Assembly: GCA_964517495.1 (NCBI GenBank)
Contig: CAZFER010000021.1
Location: forward strand, 1 to 64,000
Length of the DNA: 64,000 bases
Source: CAZFER01 sp964517495
GTDB lineage: Bacteria > Hinthialibacterota > Hinthialibacteria > Hinthialibacterales > Hinthialibacteraceae
Direction: 5' to 3'
Shown here: piece after piece, positions 28,591 through 37,212 of the stretch
Layout of the letters: each line of letters starts with the position of its first letter
Position numbering within the stretch: position 1 is the first letter of the stretch
Translations under genes and position numbers: made by a program
Notes under the pieces: generated by a model
What the model was told of the DNA's origin: nothing
Databases searched by the model: none
Seen by the model: only the letters and a program-made list of their open reading frames with translations

Positions 28591-31500
28591 TTACTGTTGG
28601 TCTTGTTTGTAATAGGCTAACCAACCCATACCACTATCAGATGAAGCATCCTGTTTGCTTCCAAAAAGATAAAACGAAGTCGCCCCGTTTGGTGGGAGTT
28701 TTAAAATGCCAAGAAATTTCAACGCAATATTCGAAAGAGTAAGCATATATCCCGCTCTGTTTTCATCGCCCGATCCACCTGTTTTGGTTGGATCCACATA
28801 AGCAAACATGATTTGCCCAATACTCAGTTTTAAAACCGTCTCAAAACTGATCAATTTTCCCCCGCTTCCACTTCCCGGCAGCATCAAGCCAAATTCAGCG
28901 GTATATTGTTTGGACGTACTTTTGCTGTTTGGACTCCATGCCAACAAAAGATGTGACGTTAGCCCTACTTTGCCTGCCAGATCCCCCAATGTCCCCAGAT
29001 TCAGTTCAAATTCCAATCCATACCACGAATCATTACTCACACCGGTAAGTTGTGAGTATGGGACAATAACTCGATCGAAACCCTTATCACCCGGCTGCAC
29101 TCCAGTGCCATGCACCAACGAAGGTGGTTTCAATGAGAAAGCTTTATAGAGACAATCCTGACGAGGGGTACTGGCTGAAAGATCAAACGTAACAGCTGAA
29201 GAATCGAATATTAATTCAGTATCCGCTGATTGTCCTTCTGAATTATAATCCATGACAATCAACAGGTTTGAAAACGAAAGGCCTTGACGCTCAACCGTCT
29301 TCCCTTCCTCATTTCCAAATGAAAAAATATCAAAATCCACAACGGACGATTTTTTTGTTTCCTGATTGATGAGAGTTTCCTTTAAAATCGCAAAATCCAA
29401 AAAGCCCGTCAGCGAAAATACACTTTCACTTTCACCGGTTTCATTTGTTGTACGAGTTGACATGACGGCACTGTCGATTTCAATTCGAGGAAGAATATTA
29501 CTATCACACAAGTAATTCCCCACGTAAATGTTGCTCATACTATATGTGGCAACACCACCGGTGTTTTGATAGGTACCCTTTAACAACATGGCGTTGAAGG
29601 GATTCCCTTTATCTCCCATACCCTTAACCGATGCATCAAATAATTGATTGATTGTCAATTGGGCTAAACTGTCAAAATCTTCAACCGCACTATTCCGAAA
29701 CAGAACTTTTAAAGTCAACACCTTAAAATCGTAAATCTTCCCCAGGGGGGGTGAAATTGGTTGTTCACCGGATTGCGGATCATAGTTGGGATCGATATAG
29801 TATATTAATCCAAACACGGAACTGGGCTGTGACCAGGACATGGACTTGCCATCCAAAATGCTTAGTTGAATCCCAAAGTGATGCGCGAAAAACATGCTTC
29901 GGTCAATTCCAGCCGTTAGTCCTGCCAAGTCATATGGAATGTTTTCAATATGCGCTTTTAATACCAAAATCCCCGTCCAGTTTGGATCGTTGACTATGGT
30001 ATCGTTGAAATATTGAAAGTAAGATGATTTTTGCTGCTCTGCATCCGCGATATAATCTAAAATCCATTGTGACAGCACTGGTATTTGATCATTGGTTGAA
30101 CCATTCGAATCACTAGCCGCTGAAGTACCATTCTTCTTTTGACTGGCTCGCATCGCTTTATTGGAAAAGTTAGGAGCTGAGAAGTTATTTGGATCAGTCC
30201 AAATCTGGGTGTTTTGAACCAAATCTTTCAAGGTCCCACGCCGTCCCTTCACAATGACAACGTTGGTGTATTCACCGTAAGCCGGATTATCCCCCACGTT
30301 GGCTTCCATTACCCACTCACCGACATTCATCGCATTGTAAAAGGCCGGTTTTCCTGCTGGGGGTGTATTTCCTTTACTTTGCTGCTCAAAATCCACCAAC
30401 TCACCAATCAAATTCGTGGAACCATTGGCAATGACCAAAAACAATTGGTTGGTTTGAAACGCTTCCTGTAAAATTGTTTCAGGATCAGCAAAATGCATGT
30501 ACAATTGACTAATCTTAGGATTTTGAAGGCGTGCTGGCAATTCGTTATAACCCAACTTAATATTCGTGTACTGACCACTCGATGGATCAAGTTCGACAAG
30601 CACACCGGATGGAGTGGAACTGGGTTGAGCCGTATCAGCTGCCTTTGATGATGACGACTCTCCACCATTTTGATTGGCGCGTCCTTGCCGTATCAGCATT
30701 TTTCGTGATGGCGCCAGAATCGTCTCTTCCACATTTTTAAAATTATCACTTGAAAATGTATTCAGATTCGTGTCATTACCTGAATTCTTATTGGATGGAT
30801 TAAAAAGCCCTTTATAAGGAAATAATGGAAAACAAAAACCATTTCCCTGCGGGAGGGGCATCCCCGCCTGCATATGGCCTAATAACTCGGAATATTGTTC
30901 ATGTAGCGTGCTCTGCTGCCCATAAAGTGATGAACCTTTTGGTTGAGCAAAATACCTTGGCATCGAATCATTTCCCTCTGCAGGGACAAGGGTTGCATAA
31001 CTGGTCAAGAATGTAGAATTCAGAAGGCTTGCCGTCGCACTACCTGGACGCCCGACAGGAGAAACAGCCTTTAGCGGAAACTCTGGAATGTACGCCGCTT
31101 GCTGTGGAACAAACCGCAATCGATCCCCCTTTTGTTGTCCACTCTGCGATTTGAATGATATCCCTTCCGTCCCCTCCAAACCACACAACAACTGAAAGAC
31201 ATCCTCGGCACCTGCTCCATTGATAGAAATTTCAAAATCCCCCACCGGACTGAAATGAAACGCATAATTGTTATCACTGGTGGTCACACTGTTGGATATC
31301 TCAAAATAGGCTGGTTTTTCACCATCTGAAACCGTACTGCTTGTAAGTGGATTCAGGTTCAACGTTTGTCCAAAACGAGTTTGGTAATAACTAACCAAAG
31401 TAACGCCCGGCTTATAATTGGTATTTCCATCAAAGTAAAAAGCTGTTCGGCCTGCCAAATTTGCGTTGTAACGATCGCTGGGATCAATCGAGACATTAAA

Positions 31501-32226
31501 TCCAATATAGTCGGTCGAATTCGGTTTATCCTCCAATGCCAGTGGATACCAACCAACACTATATTGAGGAGGAGGATAGGAATTTGGAATCAAGGCTTGA
31601 AAGCCCCAATTCAACTCGTCATACAAGTCAGAACGGGAAATATCGGCCTTAAACAAAAAACATCCTCGGCTAGTCCCCTGCAATGGCAACTGAGCCGTGG
31701 TGATATTTCCCGGAATGTTTGGCGCATTGGCTCCTGAAAATACCACTGCTGGAGGGTTATTACGCTTAAACGTAATTACGGCATGATCTGGATCAAGCGT
31801 GAAATCAACCTCACTGCTCACTCGAAAGTTCAAATGCTGATCCACCAATGCCCTCTCAAGCAATGACTGTGTTTGACCCGTCAAATCACTGGATTTTCCT
31901 GTAAGAGAAAATGGCAGAGAAAAAGCTGAATTTTCATCAACTTTGTCCGGATCCACGAACCAAACCATCGCTCGTTGTTGACCAGGCAGATCATGAACAT
32001 TGCTTACTAGTTGTGCCTCTGTCGTTTCCGATGAGGTAAGCGATTTAGCACTAAACAAAAAACTGGCATTCAGCTTCTCATTTGAAAAGGCATCCTGCAG
32101 TGACAATGGAGAAGAAACCGGTGTGACCCCCTTCCCCAACAAAACCGCGGTCCAACCTTGATCACCGCTTTGATCGCGGCCTATGTACAATAGAGGCTGA
32201 TTTTTGGATTGGATATATTGAATCAT
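28591..32226 (-). CDS. large beta-rich protein of the giant-protein operon (~1211 aa)
   Basis: Middle gene of the operon, ending 45 bases before the giant gene. ATG at 32226 is preferred; a TTG at 32241 is also in frame but abuts the hairpin. No signal peptide, membrane helix or known catalytic motif is seen. The N-terminal half has MIQYIQSKNQPLLYIGRDQS, a pattern suggesting beta-sheets. The C-terminal ~250 residues (VGLTSHLLLAWSPNSKSTSK, AEFGLMLPGSGSGGKLISFE, YMLTLSNIALKFLGILKLPP) repeat the style of the modules in the giant protein (LSLSIVFNDPKLYALRIALA), so the two probably share a domain type. Function unknown; co-expression with its neighbours is likely. Confidence 0.88.
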   Translation of the reverse strand: MIQYIQSKNQPLLYIGRDQSGDQGWTAVLLGKGVTPVSSPLSLQDAFSNEKLNASFLFSAKSLTSSETTEAQLVSNVHDLPGQQRAMVWFVDPDKVDENSAFSLPFSLTGKSSDLTGQTQSLLERALVDQHLNFRVSSEVDFTLDPDHAVITFKRNNPPAVVFSGANAPNIPGNITTAQLPLQGTSRGCFLFKADISRSDLYDELNWGFQALIPNSYPPPQYSVGWYPLALEDKPNSTDYIGFNVSIDPSDRYNANLAGRTAFYFDGNTNYKPGVTLVSYYQTRFGQTLNLNPLTSSTVSDGEKPAYFEISNSVTTSDNNYAFHFSPVGDFEISINGAGAEDVFQLLCGLEGTEGISFKSQSGQQKGDRLRFVPQQAAYIPEFPLKAVSPVGRPGSATASLLNSTFLTSYATLVPAEGNDSMPRYFAQPKGSSLYGQQSTLHEQYSELLGHMQAGMPLPQGNGFCFPLFPYKGLFNPSNKNSGNDTNLNTFSSDNFKNVEETILAPSRKMLIRQGRANQNGGESSSSKAADTAQPSSTPSGVLVELDPSSGQYTNIKLGYNELPARLQNPKISQLYMHFADPETILQEAFQTNQLFLVIANGSTNLIGELVDFEQQSKGNTPPAGKPAFYNAMNVGEWVMEANVGDNPAYGEYTNVVIVKGRRGTLKDLVQNTQIWTDPNNFSAPNFSNKAMRASQKKNGTSAASDSNGSTNDQIPVLSQWILDYIADAEQQKSSYFQYFNDTIVNDPNWTGILVLKAHIENIPYDLAGLTAGIDRSMFFAHHFGIQLSILDGKSMSWSQPSSVFGLIYYIDPNYDPQSGEQPISPPLGKIYDFKVLTLKVLFRNSAVEDFDSLAQLTINQLFDASVKGMGDKGNPFNAMLLKGTYQNTGGVATYSMSNIYVGNYLCDSNILPRIEIDSAVMSTRTTNETGESESVFSLTGFLDFAILKETLINQETKKSSVVDFDIFSFGNEEGKTVERQGLSFSNLLIVMDYNSEGQSADTELIFDSSAVTFDLSASTPRQDCLYKAFSLKPPSLVHGTGVQPGDKGFDRVIVPYSQLTGVSNDSWYGLEFELNLGTLGDLAGKVGLTSHLLLAWSPNSKSTSKQYTAEFGLMLPGSGSGGKLISFETVLKLSIGQIMFAYVDPTKTGGSGDENRAGYMLTLSNIALKFLGILKLPPNGATSFYLFGSKQDASSDSGMGWLAYYKQDQQ

Positions 32227-32242
32227 AATAGTAGAATCCAAA

Positions 32243-32271
32243 GGCGCACAAAAACAACATTTTTGTGCGCC
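32243..32271 (-). promoter_or_regulatory. perfect 12-bp hairpin between operon genes 1 and 2
   Basis: GGCGCACAAAAA and TTTTTGTGCGCC are exact inverse complements separated by 5 bases. The element fills the 67-base gap between the small first gene and the large second gene. On the minus strand only TTT follows, so it is a poor intrinsic terminator. It could be a partial attenuator, a mRNA stabiliser for the upstream message, or a translational switch for the downstream start. Confidence 0.7.
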
Positions 32272-32293
32272 CCTTCTTGTAAAGAATAGCGAA

Positions 32294-32983
32294 TTAAGAG
32301 CCTGACGGGATCATAAATGTAATCGAACATGCCAGCGTTGACCATCCCTGATCACTATTATCCATGTAATAAGCAACCGTATATGGGTTATCACGCTGTA
32401 AGGGAGTTGAAAAATCGAATCTCACCTGACCGGATGCGGTATCATTTACAAACGTACCTTCCTGAATTAAACTGCTGTCCTTCTGGTAAGGTGCGATCTG
32501 GGTATTAAATATCCGGCATACATTATTGTTGGTTTTCGGTTTGTTGCCAATTGGCGTTTGATATTTGATGATGACCGATTCCGTGGTAGGCTTATTGAGG
32601 ATGGAGAGTTGAGAGGAAAAGGTCGTTCCCGGATTTTCATCACCGGAGGCAGGGATTGTGGTAAAGGCACAAATATTATTCACACTATTTCCCACCGCAT
32701 AAGCCAATAAGTATTGCTCATCTCCGATGGTGTCTTCCAAAGTTGGCTTTCCTGCGTTGGAAACACCAGGAACACCCTCTACTTTAAAATCAGTGTCTGA
32801 ATAAGGAACAAAAGGACCATTGGTTTGCCATAAATACGTCTTGTTGGAAAACTTTTCTGGATTGTTCCCTGTCGGCGTGCTGTATTGATACTGCACGATA
32901 CCTTCCTGGTTGCCAAGTATTGAAATCTCCACTTTGGCAGAAAATAGAATACTGTCTTCCTTTTGTGATTTTAAAAATGCCAT
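32294..32983 (-). CDS. 229-aa protein of two tandem related halves, first gene of giant-protein operon
   Basis: Start ATG at 32983 sits behind AGGAGATCATATT, the strongest ribosome site of the operon. No signal peptide. Halves of ~110 residues align by eye: VQYQYSTPTGNNPEKF with VIIKYQTPIGNKPKTN, WQTNGPFVPY with FNTQIAPYQ, and QYLLAYAVGNS...TTIPASG with PYTVAYYMDNS...TFMIPSG. This indicates an ancient duplication of a beta-sandwich-like unit. Family not recognised. Small size, strong ribosome site and first position suggest it is the most abundant product of the operon (inference). Confidence 0.85.
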   Translation of the reverse strand: MAFLKSQKEDSILFSAKVEISILGNQEGIVQYQYSTPTGNNPEKFSNKTYLWQTNGPFVPYSDTDFKVEGVPGVSNAGKPTLEDTIGDEQYLLAYAVGNSVNNICAFTTIPASGDENPGTTFSSQLSILNKPTTESVIIKYQTPIGNKPKTNNNVCRIFNTQIAPYQKDSSLIQEGTFVNDTASGQVRFDFSTPLQRDNPYTVAYYMDNSDQGWSTLACSITFMIPSGS

Positions 32984-33899
32984 AATATGATCTCCTGTCA
33001 TATAATTGAATTTCACCAACACAACGTGCTGGAAATATAAAGTTCAAATTTATACCGGATAACATGTTTTATAGATATCATAAATTAAGTAACAATTGAT
33101 TTAAAATAACACCGTTATCCTTCTGAAATTCCACACCCTGTGCACACACAATGTCATTAACATAAGATCATATTCGAGCGTTGAACTCGGAGGGCGAATC
33201 TCCTGATGTGCCGGATTCACAGACCACGGCTCGGCAGAAGAGCCTCGCCCTTCTGTTCAAGTTAATGACATCGGTAAACACACTTCCCCTTTTATCAAGA
33301 AGATAGAAATGTGTACACGTATGCTTTACAGGACTTCCAAAAGCAAAAAAGCAATTGGATGAAGCATAACTCTAATTTTTCGAAGGTGATATTGCAAAAG
33401 GTGTGATATTGTTTTTAATAGATTGCTTTAATTTACAATCAAATAAAAGACATGACTAACGAAACGCAAATTATTAAAATGATTCAACATAGGGGATGTA
33501 TAATTCGCGCTTTTCATATTTCCCTAAAATGTTGACATACAGTAGCATATCAGCGAAACACTGTAAAGCTAAAAATGCAATTTGTGCATATTTTTTTTAT
33601 TCTATTAATTTATCAATAATACTGTAGACATTTGCATGGTAGCAACATTTCAAGATAAAATTGATCCAATCTATAATTTGAGTTGATTTAAGCCTATAAT
33701 TCCCCGGAACTTCTGCAAAAGCCAAAAATAATAGCGATGATGAAGTGATCCAAATAATGAAACACTCATCCCCTACCGAAAAGCTTGACCGTTAACAGTG
33801 GCGTATTTGGTGTTGGCTATTATGTATGCACGGGGATACCAATTGAAATTTGAAGTTCGCTTCTTAAACGGCGCTATCACCCTTCTCCTTTTATTCGTT
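32984..33899. other. long gene-free region upstream of the giant-protein operon
   Basis: About 0.9 kb of AT-rich sequence holding the palindrome at 33183-33257 and a TTGACA at 33534-33539 (plus strand, no good -10). It should contain the promoter of the minus-strand operon, but I cannot point to a convincing -35/-10 pair. Small reading frames here are short and mutually overlapping, and I do not accept them as genes. Confidence 0.5.
33183..33257. repeat. GAGGGCGA/TCGCCC 75-bp palindromic repeat
   Basis: GAACTCGGAGGGCGAATCTC ... GCCTCGCCCTTCTGTTC forms a long imperfect inverted repeat with the core CCGGATTCACAGACCACGGC. I recognise the 'GGAGGGCGA..CTCCTG..GAGCC..TCGCCC' type from dispersed intergenic repeats in Planctomycetes/Verrucomicrobia genomes (from memory). 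Only this copy is in the window. Confidence 0.6.
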
Positions 33900-33940
33900 G
33901 CAAAAAAAATAAAAAGGGACAAACCCAATGGCTTATCCCT
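33900..33940 (-). terminator. intrinsic terminator of the DPGxG-repeat gene
   Basis: On the minus strand AGGGATAAGCC pairs with GGGTTTGTCCCT (two G-U pairs) and is followed by TTTTTATTTTTTTT. It lies 28 bases beyond the stop of the gene ending at 33968. Confidence 0.8.
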
Positions 33941-33967
33941 TTTCCTTTCAATATTACGCAATAAGAA

Positions 33968-35599
33968 TCATTCTATAACCGATCCATAAAATGATCGATC
34001 CAACCGGTATACTTCCAGTTTGTCCACAAAAACCGTCACACTTTCCGTTTCACTGGTCGAAACCAATTGGATAATCGGCGTCATGATAGTCCCATCATCC
34101 GGCTCATAGATCAAAACCATCCGTTTTGCCTGCTCCATAAAATTATGCGTCGAAGCTGGTACATGCGTGGCAATTGATCCATCCACATTTTCAAACGTGG
34201 CTAAACGCCCTTTAAGCGCTGCCAGCGCCAAGGAGGCTCCCGCCCCTGTCGCGCGGACATTCATCCTCAACAAAATGGGATCCCCATTCGTATGAATAGG
34301 CTCATTCGTACGAATAAACGCCACTTCACCCGGCAGTACAGAAATAAACAGACCTTGGTTATCCTCAGATGAAGGAATTTGGTTTTCAACCAATCGTATA
34401 CTCGACACAAAACCTGCCGGCGCACCCAGAAATCCACCGGGAATCTCTCCCCACCCATTGGCTGATAATGTTGGTTTGTCAAACTCAAACTCAGTGATCA
34501 TTTCAGGCCGTGGAAACGGCTCAGGCTCTCCTGTCGGCGTGGGAATGGGTGTATTTACAGGTGTCACCGTTGGCGTATGCGTCGAAGTGGGGATCACCGA
34601 TACAGGCGTCACTGTTGGCGTGGGCGTCGAAGTAAATGTCGACGTTGGTTGAAGGGTAACCGTCGGTGTCGCGGTCCCTGTTGATGTTGGAATAGGGGTG
34701 TTTGTCGGCACATCAGTTGGTGTGGGAGTCGATGTAGGAATGGCGACGGGCGTCACTGTAGGCGTGGGAGTCACAGTCGCTGTTGGCGTCGGAGTGACAC
34801 GTGGGGTATTGGTGGGCGGGGTATCCACAATCTCTGAAAAAACCTCTTCCGTAATGATCAGAGACCGCCTCTCAGCTGGCCCCCATACACCATCCTTGCT
34901 TCTCAGTCTTACCGAAAGCGCATGAATCCCAATGCCTAACGAATAAAGGTCATAAGACGAGGGCGAAAAATCGCTGAGATTATTCATTGATACAGGGATT
35001 CCCATACCTTCTCCCGGATCGTCTTTAAAAAAGTACTCCGCCGCAACAATCTGGTACTCATCCTTCTGGGATGGGATGGGAGGGACAAAAAACCATGAGC
35101 TCTTCACAGCCCCCCACGCACCTACCCGGTTTCGAAATCGTACTCCAAACTTATGCGGTCCAACAGAAAGTTCATCAACCGAGATGTTAAGGACATCGAT
35201 TGATACTGGTTGATTTTCATCAACCGTGACGGGCACACCGTTCCCTTCCCCAGGATCCTCGTCAAAAAAATACTCGCCTTCCACGATTTGATCATCACTG
35301 GCTTTGGATGGGTTCACGGGGATAAACAATCTTTGCTGTTCCACTGCCCCCCATGTGCCATTGTCATTCTGCATACGAAAATAAATGGTATGAAAACCGA
35401 TGGGCAAATGACTGACATCCACATCAAACTCGGCTGATCCATCACTTGTAACATCAAACGGCTGGGCATTGCCTCCGCCAGGATCAACATTGATGTAATA
35501 TTCACCTCTTAATATGGTATCTTGAGCGTAAGCCGCAAACGGAATCACGATAAACAGTAGGAGAGTGAACGCGGCCAACACAATGCGATTAAAATCCAT
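33968..35599 (-). CDS. exported DPGxG-repeat protein with Thr/Pro linker
   Basis: 543 aa with signal peptide (AAFTLLLFIVIPFAAYAQ). Three ~80-residue repeats each begin with an EYFF-type motif: EYYINVDPGGGNAQP (~33), EYFFDEDPGEGNGVP (~108) and EYFFKDDPGEGMGIP (~190). Each ends in a GIHxLxVRxRxxxGxWG-like line. Residues ~265-365 are a low-complexity TPTPTVTP-type linker. The C-terminal ~170 residues form a beta-rich domain (FEFDKPTLSANGWGEIPGGF). Looks like a surface or extracellular carrier protein; partner unknown. The ribosome site TAAGGAG overlaps the stop of the upstream gene, so translation is probably coupled. Confidence 0.85.
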   Translation of the reverse strand: MDFNRIVLAAFTLLLFIVIPFAAYAQDTILRGEYYINVDPGGGNAQPFDVTSDGSAEFDVDVSHLPIGFHTIYFRMQNDNGTWGAVEQQRLFIPVNPSKASDDQIVEGEYFFDEDPGEGNGVPVTVDENQPVSIDVLNISVDELSVGPHKFGVRFRNRVGAWGAVKSSWFFVPPIPSQKDEYQIVAAEYFFKDDPGEGMGIPVSMNNLSDFSPSSYDLYSLGIGIHALSVRLRSKDGVWGPAERRSLIITEEVFSEIVDTPPTNTPRVTPTPTATVTPTPTVTPVAIPTSTPTPTDVPTNTPIPTSTGTATPTVTLQPTSTFTSTPTPTVTPVSVIPTSTHTPTVTPVNTPIPTPTGEPEPFPRPEMITEFEFDKPTLSANGWGEIPGGFLGAPAGFVSSIRLVENQIPSSEDNQGLFISVLPGEVAFIRTNEPIHTNGDPILLRMNVRATGAGASLALAALKGRLATFENVDGSIATHVPASTHNFMEQAKRMVLIYEPDDGTIMTPIIQLVSTSETESVTVFVDKLEVYRLDRSFYGSVIE

Positions 35600-35610
35600 A
35601 GCAATACTCC

Positions 35611-36801
35611 TTAGTTTGATGTTGGCTCGCCTTCAATGGAAACATTTAAATTCAAGTCGGGATCGATAATGACAGGATGAATATTAAGTTTAGTAACTTT
35701 CGGACCTTGCAAATCTTTCAATTGAACCGGCCCGATATCACGTCCATTCAGTCCCGCACCCACAAGTGAAGAATCAGGAGTAAACGAATAGGTGATATCA
35801 TTCACATTGATATTAATATTAGAACCATTGTCCACACTATCCACTTCTGTTACTGTACCCCACTCTCCTCGATCACCCACTTTCGTTAAAACATCTTGAA
35901 ATAAATTATTATTTAGTTGAATTGTGCCACTTACTCCATTACTAAAATTAAAGACTTGCAAGGCAGTTTCCGCGTTTCGAAGAATCGATGATTCAACGGT
36001 TAAAGACCAGGATGTTGAACTATGAATCATTATCTCTTCACCGGAAATAAAACAATTTCGAATGAATGCATCATTACCATGACTTCCTCTAACTACTATG
36101 TGATTTTGCTCGGTGTTCGTTGCGTTGATCAAAATACAATTGTTAAATTCAGTTGGTGTTTCAAGAGAATGATCTGTCCCTAAATAAAAATTCCGCCTTG
36201 CTGTAAAAAATAAAAAATGGCAGGAATCAAAAACCATACCTTGAACGTCCAATAACTGATTAGAGTCACTTCGTCCATCATAAAAAAATGAATTGTTATT
36301 GAATTGAAAATTCTGTATGATAGCTTGGCTACGCTTATCGATCCCCACATTATTTACACGGCAATCCATTATCCCACTATTGCTATTCAAATCTTCAAAA
36401 ATAAAATTTGTTGAACGATCGGTAAGTCCACTAATTGTACAACCAATAATATAGGATTGTTCAGCACGGTTAAATAAAATAACTCCGGTCCTGCCCATAA
36501 CAATATTCAAATTCGAAAGTATATTGTTATTCCTCAAACTTATCTCTCTTTGAAGGTCTAATGTTGCACTTGAAACATCCTTTCCACTAATACTCAAACC
36601 GGTCGGCATCGTATAATTACTGCTAATGGTAACCGTTTCACCTTCACCCAATACAATTTTGCCCGGTAATTCAATCGCATCGAGTGCCGCTTGAAAGGTG
36701 GGCTGATCTTCAGGCACTCTCACAATATCATACGCAAAACAAAAAGGGCTGACGACCAAAAATAAAACGGAATACGTATACACCACAATACTCTTACCCA
36801 T
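35611..36801 (-). CDS. exported beta-helix-like (pectate-lyase-fold) protein
   Basis: 396 aa, signal peptide (VLFLVVSPFCFAYD), ribosome site AAGGAG. DQPTFQAALDAIELPGKIVL is the typical opening of parallel beta-helix proteins. Repeated short strands with N/S/I ladders follow (SYIIGCTISGLTDRST, AFIRNCFISGEEIMIHSS, SLTVESSILRNAETAL). No catalytic motif is identifiable. First gene of a two-gene operon with the DPGxG-repeat protein. Confidence 0.75.
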   Translation of the reverse strand: MGKSIVVYTYSVLFLVVSPFCFAYDIVRVPEDQPTFQAALDAIELPGKIVLGEGETVTISSNYTMPTGLSISGKDVSSATLDLQREISLRNNNILSNLNIVMGRTGVILFNRAEQSYIIGCTISGLTDRSTNFIFEDLNSNSGIMDCRVNNVGIDKRSQAIIQNFQFNNNSFFYDGRSDSNQLLDVQGMVFDSCHFLFFTARRNFYLGTDHSLETPTEFNNCILINATNTEQNHIVVRGSHGNDAFIRNCFISGEEIMIHSSTSWSLTVESSILRNAETALQVFNFSNGVSGTIQLNNNLFQDVLTKVGDRGEWGTVTEVDSVDNGSNININVNDITYSFTPDSSLVGAGLNGRDIGPVQLKDLQGPKVTKLNIHPVIIDPDLNLNVSIEGEPTSN

Positions 36802-36904
36802 AGGTACGCTCCTTACTTGAAATAATAAATTTTTCTAAACATTAGGCAGGCCATTTATAATTGTGGAGAGACTAACGGAGAGTTATATAAATAACCGATG
36901 TTAG

Positions 36905-36932
36905 AGTTTACTATATTGATTCAAATTGTCAA
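36905..36932 (-). promoter_or_regulatory. candidate sigma-70 promoter
   Basis: On the minus strand TTGACA (36927-36932), a 16-base spacer, then TAAACT (36905-36910), ~100 bases upstream of the beta-helix gene. The -35 is perfect and the -10 matches at 4 of 6 positions. Confidence 0.45.
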
Positions 36933-37059
36933 CTAACGATTGCGGTATACTTTTTATATTCACCAGGAGTCAGTCAACGTTAACAGCAAGTAAGGTGGGT
37001 TGCGTTGTTTAACCCATTGAGTGATTGATGAGTCGAAAAACATGATTCATCCTGCGATT

Positions 37060-37212
37060 TTAGTTGGTTGGGCACGCTTTCACGCAATGACCGCAACGTG
37101 AACAGAGCGTTTTAAATAAGGATTCCGCTTGAGCACCCGGTGCCGGATAATAGGTTTCGATCCCGCCTGAACAAGTTTCTGAATGAATAACGTTGAACCC
37201 ACCACTACCAAT
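37060..37212 (-). pseudogene. remnant of a 4Fe-4S ferredoxin-type protein
   Basis: The minus strand reads SETCSGGIETYYPAPGAQAE then SLFKTLCSRCGHCVKACPTN and a TAA stop. CSRCGHCVKACP is a full CxxCxxCxxxCP [4Fe-4S] binding motif of the type found in periplasmic/NapG-MauM-like ferredoxins. No start codon: the frame is bounded upstream by the TAG stop of the lyase-like gene and continues it exactly in frame. Most likely a decayed gene fragment; readthrough fusion is a less likely alternative. Confidence 0.55.

Noticed and set aside
33534..33562. TTGACA as promoter in the 33-kb gap
   Set aside because: No -10 at a valid distance and no plus-strand gene follows.
33773..33989. Two opposing ~62-aa frames
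   Set aside because: They overlap each other and the terminator, with no ribosome site or recognisable motif.
34520..34830. Possible CRISPR-like repeats
   Set aside because: The periodicity comes from degenerate TPT codons without constant repeats or unique spacers.
34458..34925. Plus-strand Gly/Val-rich frames (GVGVEV repeats)
   Set aside because: Antisense reading of the Thr/Pro linker of the exported DPGxG protein.
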